Positions 1 through 8,571 of a stretch of 64,000 nt of DNA are shown here, piece by piece. The stretch's first letter is position 1, and every line of letters starts with the position of its first letter. The position numbers were made by a program, and so were the translations under genes. The notes under the pieces are model-generated. The model was not told the origin of the DNA and ran no database searches. It was given only the letters and a program-made list of their open reading frames with translations. The stretch comes from Halobellus clavatus (GTDB lineage: Archaea; Halobacteriota; Halobacteria; Halobacteriales; Haloferacaceae). Where the stretch lies: assembly GCF_900107195.1 (NCBI RefSeq), contig NZ_FNPB01000004.1:186001-250000 (forward strand), written 5' to 3'.

Positions 1-599
1 GGGATCCCTCCCTCGATCGGGTCCACGGGCGGGTGGACGACGGCCGGCTCGATGCCGTACACCGCGTCGACGACGCCCGCAGTCCACTCCGAGTTCGCGA
101 GCACCGAGGTCGACCGCTCTAACTCTGTCCGGGTCGGCGCCGCGATCCCGCTCCAGATGCGATGGAGGAGCCCACCGGTCGCACCCTCGTCGTCCCGCAG
201 CCGGTGGCGATTGTACTGCGGGTAGTGCACGTACTGCACAGATGGAAGCGACACCGACAGTTCGTTCGCCGTGCTCACCGCGAGGTCGTACCGGTCTGCG
301 CGGCGCTCGAAGACCGCCCGGAGCAGCACGCTTCGGAAGGGAAGTTGCGGTCCGACGAAGGGCGCCACCGTCGAGAGCAACCGGCCGACCCGCTCGGACC
401 CGAACGCGGGCCGGACGGTGAGGGCGTCAGCGTCGAGGTCGATGTCGAACCGTTCGGCCAAGACGCCCGGCTCCGTCTCGGAGAGCGTGAAGAGCGAGAC
501 GTCGTACTCTCGCTGCAGCGCGGCGCAGACCGACAGACAGACCACGTCGGCACCGCCCTGGAAGTCGAGGGTGTTGTGCAGGACCGCCACACGGGTCAT
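1..599 (-). CDS. GT4-type glycosyltransferase, N-terminal part (cut by window edge)
   Basis: The frame starts with ATG at 599-597, opens MTRVAVLHNTLDFQGGADVV and runs off the left edge without a stop, giving about 199 residues. The N-terminus has the Rossmann strand followed by the GG-containing loop of GT-B glycosyltransferases. Later come a YVHYPQYN segment and ANSEWTAG..YGIEPAVVHPPVD, the usual linker between the acceptor and nucleotide-sugar domains of GT4 (ALG11-like) enzymes. The catalytic C-terminal domain lies outside the window. It would transfer a sugar from a nucleotide donor in surface glycan or glycolipid synthesis; acceptor and sugar cannot be told. It is divergent from the oxidoreductase fusion at 691 with a 91-base shared promoter region. 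Confidence 0.8.
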   Translation of the reverse strand, partial: MTRVAVLHNTLDFQGGADVVCLSVCAALQREYDVSLFTLSETEPGVLAERFDIDLDADALTVRPAFGSERVGRLLSTVAPFVGPQLPFRSVLLRAVFERRADRYDLAVSTANELSVSLPSVQYVHYPQYNRHRLRDDEGATGGLLHRIWSGIAAPTRTELERSTSVLANSEWTAGVVDAVYGIEPAVVHPPVDPIEGGI

Positions 600-690
600 A
601 CAGACCCATCGACGGGACGGTTCCTGTGTGTTCCGGCTCACCCCCACCGCCCGGCGGGCTTTTGGCCCCACCGTCCGAACGGCCGGCGTG

Positions 691-2697
691 ATGGAGTGCG
701 CGTTCGTCGGCGCGGGGGCTGTCGCCGAGAAGTACGCCGCGGGACTGTCGGAGTCGTCGATCGAGCTGACGGCGGTCTGCGATCTCGCGATGGACCGGGC
801 CGAGCGGCTGGCGGACGCACACGGTGCGACGCCCTACAGCGATCTGGAGTCGCTTCTCGACGCCGAGCGCGTCCCTCTCGTGGTCAACCTCACGAGCCAC
901 GCCGCACACGCCGATGTGACCGAGACGGCCCTCGGCCGCGGCCGACACGTGTTCAGCGAGAAACCCCTGGCGCTCGACGCCGACCGGGCCGCCGCCCTGG
1001 TCGAAGCGGCGGACGAGCGGAACCTGGCCCTCGATTGCGCGCCGATCACTCACCGCTGTGATGCCCAGCGACACGCCCAGTCGTTCCTGCGAGACGGCCG
1101 GTTCGGTCCGGTTCGACTGGGCTACGCCCACGCCCACGTCGGTCGTGTGAACGAGTGGCACGACTCGCCGGGGTCGTTTCTCTCGGTCGGGCCGCTGTAC
1201 GACGGGGCGGTCTACCCCCTGACCCTGCTCGTCGAGTGGTTCGGCCCGGTCGAACGCATCCGGGTCGCGGACGCACTCGACATCTGGCCCGACCGGGCGG
1301 ACGACCGGCCGGAACGGCCGGCGCACGTCGAGTCCACCATCGAATTCGCGTCGGGCCCGGTCGTCCGGCTGACAGCGAGCCTCTATGCCCCACACCGGAG
1401 CCGCGAATTCTACGGACTCGAACTGCACGGCGACGACGGATCGCTGTCTCTCGACGACACCGGGGCACTCGCGGCCCGCCCCGACACGGTCTCCGTCGGT
1501 GGGCTGGGTCGGCCCTACGTGTCGGCTCCGCATCCGTCTCCGGAGCGCGAACGCTCACACCTCTCGGGCCCGGCGCAGTTGGCCGCGGCCATCCGCAACG
1601 GGCGGCGGCCGACCCGTGGGGCACGACGAGCCGCACACGTCGTCGCCGTCTGCAACGCGATCGAACGCGCCGCTCGGGACAGGACCGAGGTGGCGGTGTC
1701 GATCACTGAGCGGGACCGGTCGGCGTTGACAGTGACGACCCCCGAGACACTCGCCGTTCGACCGCCGACGCAGTCGGCCTCACTGATCGGTGCGGACACC
1801 GACGAGCGGATGCGGAACGGAGCGCTTCGCCTCCCCCCGGTCGGGTTCGGCTGTTCGCGCTACCGCGACGGCGCCTACGTCGACCGCATCGATTCGATCG
1901 CGACGGCACTCGACGCGGGCTATCGGCTCCTCGACTCGGCGGAACTCTACGGCAACGAGGCGCGTATCGGGGACCTCCTGGACGCGCCGGGGTCGCCCGA
2001 CCGCGACGGTCTCGTTCTCGTCAGCAAAGTCTGGAACACGAACCACGCGCACGTCGCAGAGGCCTGCGAGGGGACGCTCACGGAGTTGGGCATCGACGCC
2101 CTCGACGCCTATTTGCTCCACTGGCCGGACGCGTGGCAGTACCAGGGGCCACTCACTGAACTGGCGGACCTGCCCCCGGCCGAACAGGAGGCACTGACGT
2201 TCCCGACAGACGACGCGGGTGCTCCCGCGACCGCCGACGTTCCGCTGACCGAGACCTGGCGGCGGATGGAAGCGGTCCACGACCGGGGCCTCACCCGAAC
2301 GATCGGCGTCTGCAACGTCTCACTCGCGCAGCTGCAGGAGCTCATCGAGATCGCTCGGATCCCACCGGCGATCGTACAGATCGAATCACATCCGTATCGT
2401 CCACGGGACGACCTGATCGAGGCGTGTCACGCCCGCGGCATTCGTGTGATGGCTCACTCGCCGCTCTCGGCCCCTGGACTCCTCGAAGAGCCGGTGCTCG
2501 AAGCGATCGCCGCCGAGCACGACGTCGCTCCGGCGGCCGTGGCCATCGCCTACCACGTCGACCGCGGCGTCGTCCCGATTCCCTCGAGCACCGACGCCGA
2601 CCACGTCGTCGATAACCTCGCGGCCGCGCGGCTGCAACTCACCGAATCGGACCGCGATCGGCTGTCGACGCTGGCCGGGACGGAGTACGAACGGTGA
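691..2697 (+). CDS. Gfo/Idh/MocA oxidoreductase fused to aldo/keto reductase
   Basis: This 668-residue protein joins two complete NAD(P)-dependent oxidoreductases. Residues 1-345 are Gfo/Idh/MocA: a GAGAVAEK dinucleotide loop near residue 7 and the EKP motif at 90-92. The downstream substrate motif is D171..Y175, where the family usually has D..H. Residues 375-668 form an aldo/keto reductase barrel with the full catalytic tetrad D415, Y420, K446 and H477, ending in the cofactor-binding IPSS segment. The start chosen is ATG 691 because it opens directly into the Rossmann strand; the frame is open further upstream but that stretch overlaps the divergent promoter and reads as basic non-coding sequence. 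The next gene overlaps its stop (GTGA). Two oxidoreductase domains in one chain suggest consecutive oxidation and reduction of a sugar or polyol, but the substrate is unknown. Confidence 0.9.
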   Translation: MECAFVGAGAVAEKYAAGLSESSIELTAVCDLAMDRAERLADAHGATPYSDLESLLDAERVPLVVNLTSHAAHADVTETALGRGRHVFSEKPLALDADRAAALVEAADERNLALDCAPITHRCDAQRHAQSFLRDGRFGPVRLGYAHAHVGRVNEWHDSPGSFLSVGPLYDGAVYPLTLLVEWFGPVERIRVADALDIWPDRADDRPERPAHVESTIEFASGPVVRLTASLYAPHRSREFYGLELHGDDGSLSLDDTGALAARPDTVSVGGLGRPYVSAPHPSPERERSHLSGPAQLAAAIRNGRRPTRGARRAAHVVAVCNAIERAARDRTEVAVSITERDRSALTVTTPETLAVRPPTQSASLIGADTDERMRNGALRLPPVGFGCSRYRDGAYVDRIDSIATALDAGYRLLDSAELYGNEARIGDLLDAPGSPDRDGLVLVSKVWNTNHAHVAEACEGTLTELGIDALDAYLLHWPDAWQYQGPLTELADLPPAEQEALTFPTDDAGAPATADVPLTETWRRMEAVHDRGLTRTIGVCNVSLAQLQELIEIARIPPAIVQIESHPYRPRDDLIEACHARGIRVMAHSPLSAPGLLEEPVLEAIAAEHDVAPAAVAIAYHVDRGVVPIPSSTDADHVVDNLAAARLQLTESDRDRLSTLAGTEYER

Positions 2698-3500
2698 GTA
2701 CCGCTGGCGTCGTCCCCGGGCCGCTCCGCCGGCAGTGGGCGGGAGTCGTCGTCTCGCTCGCTGCCGTCGTCACCGGCGGTGCGGCGGTACTGTCCGTCGG
2801 CGTCTCCACGGCCGTCCCGCTCATCGGAGTCGGTCCAGTCGGACTCTCTGCGGGGGCTCGATGGACGCTTCCGACGGTCGCCATCGCCGGGTACATCGCG
2901 TGGTTCTGTTACCGTCACCTCGACGCGAACCGGCCCGAATCGGACGACGACGATGTGTACCGTTCGCTCGGCGCGCCGAACCTCGTGACGCTCGGACGCG
3001 GCACGCTCTTCGCCGCCGTCGCGGGGTTCGGCGTCCTGGTACCGACGGCCCGGATCGCGTGGGTACCGGCGGTGCTCTACGGCGCGGGCTGTGCGCTGGA
3101 TGCCGTCGACGGGCTCCTGGCCCGTCGCTACGATCGGGCCACCGAACTCGGAGCGAAGTTGGATATGGCCGTCGACACCACCGGGTTCCTCGTCGCGCCG
3201 GTCACCGCCGTCTTGTGGGGGGAGCTCCCGGTCTGGTACCTGTCGCTGTCGGCGGCGCGGTACCTGTTCAAACTCGGGCGCGGCCTCCGACGGTATCGGG
3301 GGCAGCCCGTGCACGAGCTTCCGCCGAGTCGGCTTCGCCGTCCCCTGGCAGGCCTCCAGATGGCGTTCATCGCCTTCGCGCTCTCGCCGCTGTTTCCCGA
3401 GGTGGTCCCGCCGCTGGCGGTCCTCGTGCTCGTGCCGTCACTGGCGGTGTTCGGCCGTGACTACCTCGTCGTCGCCGGTCGGCTCGGCGGGTCCGAGTAG
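2694..3500 (+). CDS. CDP-alcohol phosphatidyltransferase family membrane protein
   Basis: This 268-residue membrane protein carries the whole CDP-alcohol phosphotransferase signature: D136, D139-G140, A143-R144, G153, D157 and D161, with the exact family spacing. Such enzymes move a phospho-alcohol from a CDP-activated donor to an acceptor alcohol in lipid synthesis. Two N-terminal hydrophobic segments (about 15-35 and 55-72) come before the catalytic region, so the protein is longer than minimal members at about 200 residues. The GTG start overlaps the stop of the fusion oxidoreductase by four bases (GTGA), so the two are translationally coupled. An archaetidyl-alcohol product is likely for an archaeon but not shown. 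Confidence 0.85.
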   Translation: MSTAGVVPGPLRRQWAGVVVSLAAVVTGGAAVLSVGVSTAVPLIGVGPVGLSAGARWTLPTVAIAGYIAWFCYRHLDANRPESDDDDVYRSLGAPNLVTLGRGTLFAAVAGFGVLVPTARIAWVPAVLYGAGCALDAVDGLLARRYDRATELGAKLDMAVDTTGFLVAPVTAVLWGELPVWYLSLSAARYLFKLGRGLRRYRGQPVHELPPSRLRRPLAGLQMAFIAFALSPLFPEVVPPLAVLVLVPSLAVFGRDYLVVAGRLGGSE

Positions 3501-3529
3501 GCGCGCCAGCGACCGCGATCCGAGGGCGG

Positions 3530-4438
3530 TCAGCCGACCGCGCGGATGAGCACGAAGAGCGTTCCCACGGAGCCGAGCGTCGTCAGAAACACGTTCAGCG
3601 ACGCGAACTCCGGGTCGCCCCCGAGTTCGTTCGCGAACACGTACGTCGAGACGGCCGTCGGCGTCCCGAGCATCACGACCGACGCGGCGAATGCCGCGGG
3701 ATCCACGCGGAGGAGCGAGAAGACGGCCCACGCCAGGATCGGCATCACGCCGATCTTCAGGGCGACGACCGCAGCGCTCGCGCCGACGTCGACCTCCGGG
3801 AGATCGATCTGGAGCGTCGCCCCGACGCACAGGAGCGCGAGGGGCAGCGCGAGCGTTCCCAACACGTCCAGGCCCGCCGTGAGCGACCCCGGAAGCGAGA
3901 GCCCGAGCGAGCCGACTGTCAGCCCCAGGAGTAACACGACGAGTACCGGGTTACGGGCCAACTGGGAGAGTTCGCTCCGGACTGAGCCGCCGAATTCGCC
4001 GCCGCTTGTCAGTACGATGATCGTCAGCGGGACTTGCGTCAGGGAGGCCACGCCCAGGACGACACTCGCCAGCGCCGTCACGTCGTCGCTGAACGTCGCT
4101 GCGACGAGCGGCAACCCGAGATATCCGAGGTTCGAGTGGTACGACTGAACGATCGCGACGCTCCGGCGGTCACGGGCCGTCCGCGCTCGGTGGATCACCC
4201 ACGCCAGGCCGGCGATCCCGACCAGGACGACGACGGGTCCGAGTAGTAGCGCCGGCGTGAGCAGTTCGCCGATCGTTCGATCGTACGTCGAGACGAAGAC
4301 GAGCGCCGGCAGCGCGACGTAGTACGCGAGGGCGTTGAGGCGCTGTGTCCGGCCCTCGTCGAGGATCCCGACAGACCGGAGCCCGGTGCCGAGGGCGAGA
4401 AGCACCAGCAGCCCAAGCAGCCGGCCGAGCACCTCCAT
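3530..4438 (-). CDS. AEC-family transporter (auxin efflux carrier-like permease)
   Basis: The 302-residue product is almost entirely hydrophobic with about ten membrane segments. It has the typical AEC start, with LGTGLRSVGILDEG after the first helix, and the mid-protein YHSNLGYLGLPLVAA stretch seen in these carriers. AEC proteins export organic anions or other small solutes; the substrate cannot be inferred. ATG 4438 was chosen because the 29 residues that could lie upstream are polar and cover the promoter of the divergent gene at 4520. Its 3' end converges on the CDP-alcohol transferase gene with 29 bases between stops. Confidence 0.85.
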   Translation of the reverse strand: MEVLGRLLGLLVLLALGTGLRSVGILDEGRTQRLNALAYYVALPALVFVSTYDRTIGELLTPALLLGPVVVLVGIAGLAWVIHRARTARDRRSVAIVQSYHSNLGYLGLPLVAATFSDDVTALASVVLGVASLTQVPLTIIVLTSGGEFGGSVRSELSQLARNPVLVVLLLGLTVGSLGLSLPGSLTAGLDVLGTLALPLALLCVGATLQIDLPEVDVGASAAVVALKIGVMPILAWAVFSLLRVDPAAFAASVVMLGTPTAVSTYVFANELGGDPEFASLNVFLTTLGSVGTLFVLIRAVG

Positions 4439-4490
4439 ATCGTGCTGGACTCGGCGGGAGTCCTTACACCGTTCGGTCCCGCTCCGGATC

Positions 4491-4496
4491 TTTATT
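4491..4496 (+). promoter_or_regulatory. TATA-like box of the 4520 operon
   Basis: TTTATT sits about 26 bases before ATG 4520, the spacing of a leaderless haloarchaeal transcript, in otherwise GC-rich sequence. Confidence 0.5.
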
Positions 4497-4519
4497 GTGC
4501 CCCCGTTCGACTGATCTGT

Positions 4520-4996
4520 ATGCACGAGCGCACCGAGGAACTGATCGAGGAGTTCGATATCGTCCCGGAACTGCTCGAAGGGTTACTCCTGGAGTACGCC
4601 CCGGACTTCGACGGCACCGATCCCAGTTCGCTCGACGAGGCCGAGGCACAGGTGTACGAGTTTCTCACCGAGGCGGACCAGCCGATCCGCTCTGCGGCAG
4701 ATCACTTCTACCAGTTCGAGGTCAGCGACGAGTACGGAGTTCGCTCGGATGCGCCGGCGACCGAGCCCGATTTCGAGATGGCGCTCGAAACACTCGTCAC
4801 CGAGGGACTGATCGCCAGAACCGACGAGGATCCGCCCCGCTACGCCGCGTCGTTTCACGACGCGCTGTGGGAACTCGGACCGGACTTCACCCCCGGGAGG
4901 GTCGATCGGCTCTGTTCGGCGACCGGTATGGACCCCAGCGCCGTCTACCGGACGATTCTGGGATCGCTCGACCTCGACCTGGAGATCGGACGATGA
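4520..4996 (+). CDS. conserved acidic protein of unknown function
   Basis: This is a 158-residue, strongly acidic soluble protein with no motif I recognise. Its middle (about 45-110) is predicted helical, with a short DEAEAQVYEFLTEADQPIR segment reminiscent of a winged-helix domain, but I would not call it a regulator on that basis. The start at 4520 is supported by the TATA-like box 26 bases upstream and by the acidic composition starting exactly there. Its stop overlaps the start of the HEAT-repeat gene (ATGA), so the two are co-translated and probably act together. Confidence 0.7.
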   Translation: MHERTEELIEEFDIVPELLEGLLLEYAPDFDGTDPSSLDEAEAQVYEFLTEADQPIRSAADHFYQFEVSDEYGVRSDAPATEPDFEMALETLVTEGLIARTDEDPPRYAASFHDALWELGPDFTPGRVDRLCSATGMDPSAVYRTILGSLDLDLEIGR

Positions 4997-5745
4997 GTGA
5001 CGAAGCAGCAAGCTCCGAGACTGACGAGGACGTCACCAGTCGGATCGAGGACGCCCCGTCACCGAGCGCGGTCGACGTCCCCGACGCTCCCGCGGACCAG
5101 CAGGCGCTGGCAGCGGACCTCCTCGAAGACGCCAAGACCTCTCCGGGAGACGTCACACACGAGGACATCGCTCGAGTCGTCGCACTGCTCTCGACCGACG
5201 ACCCCGAAGCGCGCTCCAGCGCCGCGAAGGTGCTCCAGCACCTCTACAACCAACCGCACCTCTTCGCGCCCTACATCGAGGAGTTGCTCTCGAACGTTGG
5301 TTCGTACCCGGAGGAGTTCGAGGGGATCCCCGCGCCAGCCGTGTGGATGGGGTCGCCACACGTTCGCGCGACGATCTACGTCACAGACTCGCTCGCCAGA
5401 GTGGCCCAGCGACAGCCGGAGCTCTTCGTCCCGCACGTCGAGACGATGGAGACGATGCTCCGAAGCGACCGGAACGTCTCGCGATACGTGCTCTTTATTC
5501 TGGGACTGACGGAGGCTGAAGCGCCCGGACAGGTGTCTCGCGAGTGGGTGCGAGCGTCGCTCTGTGACCTCCTCGACCGCGGTCGCGGCAACGGCTACCC
5601 GTCGTGGGCGGCCGACGTCCTCGGCAAACTCGGCGACGCCGAGGCCCTGCCGGCGATCCGTGCTGCCCACCCCGGAGACGACGCCGACGAACGGACGCGT
5701 GAGGCCTTCGACGGCGCGATCGAGGCCCTCGAATCGGTCGAGTAA
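4993..5745 (+). CDS. HEAT-repeat protein
   Basis: The 250-residue product has a disordered acidic N-terminus (1-50) followed by alternating helices typical of HEAT/armadillo repeats. Examples are EARSSAAKVLQHLYNQ near 75 and PSWAADVLGKLGDAEALPAI near 210. Such proteins are scaffolds for protein-protein contact. ATG 4993 overlaps the stop of the upstream gene by four bases. No enzymatic motif is present and the partner is unknown; the coupled 158-residue protein is the obvious candidate. Confidence 0.75.
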   Translation: MSDEAASSETDEDVTSRIEDAPSPSAVDVPDAPADQQALAADLLEDAKTSPGDVTHEDIARVVALLSTDDPEARSSAAKVLQHLYNQPHLFAPYIEELLSNVGSYPEEFEGIPAPAVWMGSPHVRATIYVTDSLARVAQRQPELFVPHVETMETMLRSDRNVSRYVLFILGLTEAEAPGQVSREWVRASLCDLLDRGRGNGYPSWAADVLGKLGDAEALPAIRAAHPGDDADERTREAFDGAIEALESVE

Positions 5746-5917
5746 CCGAGACGACGACCAGCCGGCACGCAACACGGATCCCGGGTCGGTGTGCCGGGGC
5801 CCCCGCGGGTCGACCTGGGCCGACGGTCGGATCACCCACCAGCTGGGCTCGCGAGTGGGGCGCACCGGGCGCCCGGCGGAGGTAGGCCTTTGATGATCGG
5901 CCGCGTACGCCGCCGGT

Positions 5918-7135
5918 ATGAACGCACCTGACGGGTTTCGATTCGACTTTCACCCCGGAACGATCGTCGCCGGTGCCGGCTGTGTCGCGACCCTCGGCGA
6001 GGAACTCGACGCCCGCGGATACGAACGGGCGATCCTCGTGAGCGGACAGACCGTCGGAACGACACCGGCGGTGGTCGAGCCGATCCGCGACGGACTCGGT
6101 GACAGGCTGGTCGCGGAATTCCCCGAAACCACGCCCGAAAAGACGCTCGGGACCGCACTCGCGGGACTGCGACGCGCCCGTGAGGCAGACGCGGACGTCG
6201 TCGTCGCCGTCGGCGGCGGAAGCACGCTCGACACGGCGAAGGCGCTCTGTGCGTTGGACTCGTACGGACCTGCGGCAGAAGACGCTGCCCGAGACGCTGT
6301 GGAGTCCGGCGACCTCTCCGTTGCCGAGGCCGATCCGATCCCGCTCGTGGCCGTCCCGACGACGCTGGCCGGTGCGGATCTCTCGGATCTGGCCGGCGTG
6401 ACACTCACGCTCGATCGTGGCATACCGACCGACGGCTCCCCGCCGAGCGGCGGCGTCTCCGACCCCAGACTGATGCCCGAGGCGCTGTTCTACGACGCCG
6501 AACTGTATCGGACAACGCCGACGTCAGTCCTCGCAGCGTCCGCGATGAACGGCTTCGACAAGGGACTCGAAGCGCTCTATTCACCGCTCGCAACTCCGAT
6601 CACCGACGGGACGGCCGCTCGCGGCCTTCGCCTCCTGGCTCCCGCACTGGGGACGATCCGGCAGGAACAGATGGACGGGGCGCGCCTCGAAGACATCCTC
6701 TCGGGTATTGTGGCCGTCCAGTACGGTCTCGCCGGTGCGGACGGCTACCGGGCGTCGATCATCCACGCGTTCGGGCACGGGTTCTCTCACGGATACGACG
6801 TGCATCAGGGAACGATCCACGGCGTTCTCGCGCCGCACGTTCTCCGGTACGTCTTCGACCGGGTCGACGGCCGGCGTGACCGCATCGCCGAGGCGCTCGA
6901 CGTGACGACCACGGGGGGCCCGGAGGCGACCGCCGCAGCCATCATCGGCGCCGTCGCGGACGTCCGCGACGACCTCGGACTGCCCAACCGCCTCCGGGAC
7001 GTCCAGGGGGTGGGCCAGACCGACTTCCCAGCCATCGCCGCGGCGATCTGCGACGACGACCTGCTGGCGGTCGCGCCCGAGGGGATCGATCCGGATCCTC
7101 AGGACGTCGTCGCTATCCTGGAGCGAGCGTGGTGA
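5918..7135 (+). CDS. iron-containing alcohol dehydrogenase family protein
   Basis: The 405-residue protein has the family fold: a nucleotide-binding GGGSTLDTAK motif at 99-108 and a histidine-rich metal region HAFGHGFSHGYDVHQG around 283-298. Members reduce aldehydes or ketones, or oxidise alcohols, with NAD(P) and a divalent metal. One canonical ligand seems altered: the usual D...H pair is D214 with E218 here, so metal use may differ. It stands alone, with 172 bases upstream and the convergent gene at 7160 downstream. Glycerol-1-phosphate dehydrogenase and 3-dehydroquinate synthase share the fold, but the GGGS...AK pattern and His cluster fit Fe-ADH better. Confidence 0.8.
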   Translation: MNAPDGFRFDFHPGTIVAGAGCVATLGEELDARGYERAILVSGQTVGTTPAVVEPIRDGLGDRLVAEFPETTPEKTLGTALAGLRRAREADADVVVAVGGGSTLDTAKALCALDSYGPAAEDAARDAVESGDLSVAEADPIPLVAVPTTLAGADLSDLAGVTLTLDRGIPTDGSPPSGGVSDPRLMPEALFYDAELYRTTPTSVLAASAMNGFDKGLEALYSPLATPITDGTAARGLRLLAPALGTIRQEQMDGARLEDILSGIVAVQYGLAGADGYRASIIHAFGHGFSHGYDVHQGTIHGVLAPHVLRYVFDRVDGRRDRIAEALDVTTTGGPEATAAAIIGAVADVRDDLGLPNRLRDVQGVGQTDFPAIAAAICDDDLLAVAPEGIDPDPQDVVAILERAW

Positions 7136-7159
7136 CGGAAAACTGACAGTTACCGCGCC

Positions 7160-7780
7160 TCACTGGTCCGACCCGTCGGCTTCGCCCCCACCTGTGGCGT
7201 CGACTTCGACGTCTGCCTCGCGAACCGCGCCGGCCAACCGGGAGGATTCGGGAACCGATCGGCGGAACGCCTCGGTCCCGACGCCGGCGTCGCCGTTGAC
7301 AGACAGGAACGCCAGGTCCCCGGCAGGTGCCTCGTCGAGGTTGACGAGAAACGCCACCTTCCGCTCGGCGGGGACCCCGTCGATCGCGAGTTCGGGGTCC
7401 ACCGATCCGTAGAGCCGCCGGTGTTCGAACACGTGTTCGACGCACTTCGCGGTCGGAGCGAACAGCAGCAACAGGTGAACGCCGGGGCCCTCCCGCCCGA
7501 GTCGCTTCCGGAGGTCGTGAGCGTCGTCGGCGTAGAAGTATCGCTCCATCCGCCGGTACTGTCGGAGGATCTCGTTTGCCCCCGCCGCCATCCGGACCGC
7601 GGGATCGGCCTTCAGTTCGACGAGGTAGTCGACTCGGTTCGGCGGCGACGTCCGGACGTAGACGTCCACCGACCCGCGGTTCCCGTAGTGGTCGTATGGT
7701 TCTTCGAGGGCGACGTCGGACCCGGTGAACGCCGCCTCGAAGTGTTCGACCACGGCGCTCGCCAGTTCGTCCTCCCGCAT
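7160..7780 (-). CDS. conserved protein with a possible PD-(D/E)XK nuclease-like core
   Basis: This 206-residue acidic protein matches no family I can name. Near residues 32-52 it has GSVDVYV followed by a YLVELKAD strand, the order of the D and ExK acidic residues in PD-(D/E)XK nuclease folds. The C-terminal 30 residues are acidic and low in complexity. ATG 7780 is supported by an ATTTATC TATA-like box at 7804-7810, about 27 bases upstream on the minus strand. It is divergent from the MobA-like gene and convergent with the ADH. Nuclease activity is only a suggestion from the motif. Confidence 0.6.
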   Translation of the reverse strand: MREDELASAVVEHFEAAFTGSDVALEEPYDHYGNRGSVDVYVRTSPPNRVDYLVELKADPAVRMAAGANEILRQYRRMERYFYADDAHDLRKRLGREGPGVHLLLLFAPTAKCVEHVFEHRRLYGSVDPELAIDGVPAERKVAFLVNLDEAPAGDLAFLSVNGDAGVGTEAFRRSVPESSRLAGAVREADVEVDATGGGEADGSDQ

Positions 7781-7913
7781 CACCCGTACCGACTCGGCCG
7801 GCGGATAAATGCGCTCCGCTGTCGGCCTCTCCGAAGAACGAACCCACGCCACAGCGATCGGTGATCGCTGGCGGTCCGTCACGCTCTTGAGGACCCACGG
7901 AGTACAGCCGCGT

Positions 7914-8528
7914 ATGCGAGCAGTCCTCGTGATCGCCGGCGGTCGATCGACCCGGTTCGGCGACCGCGACAAGGCCGTCGCCGAACTCGACGGGACGCCG
8001 ATGATCCGGCGGGTCGTCGATCGGGTCGCCGACGTCGTCGACGAGGTGGTGATCAACTGCCGGGCGGATCAGGTCGATCCCATCTCGGCGGCGCTCGACG
8101 ACGGGTCGTTCGACCCGACGTTCGCGGTGGACCGAGAGACCGACGGCGGGCCGATGGCCGGCATCGCGCGAGGGCTCGAAGCGATCGACGCGGCGTACAC
8201 GCTGGTCGTCGCTTGCGATATGCCGTTCGTCGATCCGGTCTTCGTCGATTACCTGTTCGAGCGCGCGACCGACCGTGAGGCTGCCATCCCGCGGCCAGAC
8301 GAGTGGTTCCAAACGACTCAGGCCGTCTACCGGACCGAGCCGATGCTCGCGGCCTGCCGACGGGCACTCGAACGTGACGACCACCGGATCATCGCACCGG
8401 TCGAGGACCTCGACGTCGTCGTGATCGACGACGCGGACATCGACCGCGTCTCGTCGCTCGACACGTTCGAGAACGTGAACACGCAGGCGGAACTCCGACA
8501 GGCGACCGAGCGACTGCAGCGAGACTGA
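7914..8528 (+). CDS. mobA: MobA-like molybdenum cofactor nucleotidyltransferase
   Basis: The 204-residue protein starts with the nucleotidyltransferase motif VIAGGRSTRFGDRDKAVAEL, then DGGPMAGIARGL and VVACDMPFVDP, the standard motifs of MobA and its MocA relatives. It would transfer GMP (or CMP) from the NTP to molybdopterin in the cytoplasm. At 204 residues it has normal family length. It is convergent with the YqeC-like gene at 8572; together they point to maturation of molybdenum enzymes. GTP versus CTP preference cannot be decided from these motifs. Confidence 0.85.
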   Translation: MRAVLVIAGGRSTRFGDRDKAVAELDGTPMIRRVVDRVADVVDEVVINCRADQVDPISAALDDGSFDPTFAVDRETDGGPMAGIARGLEAIDAAYTLVVACDMPFVDPVFVDYLFERATDREAAIPRPDEWFQTTQAVYRTEPMLAACRRALERDDHRIIAPVEDLDVVVIDDADIDRVSSLDTFENVNTQAELRQATERLQRD

Positions 8529-8571
8529 GAACCTTGGACCGGTTCTGCGATCGAGTCAACTCACTGCCGAC

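Noticed and set aside
271-690. 140-residue N-terminal extension of the oxidoreductase fusion
   Set aside because: It is basic and Ser-rich, overlaps the divergent glycosyltransferase gene, and the Rossmann domain begins at ATG 691.
427-1533. Long minus-strand open frame opposite the oxidoreductase fusion
   Set aside because: It is an antisense shadow: the plus strand encodes a complete two-domain enzyme with all motifs, and the antisense product is Arg-rich without family features. Similar shadows at 7113-8384, 37197-38489 and 49875-51182 were left out for the same reason.
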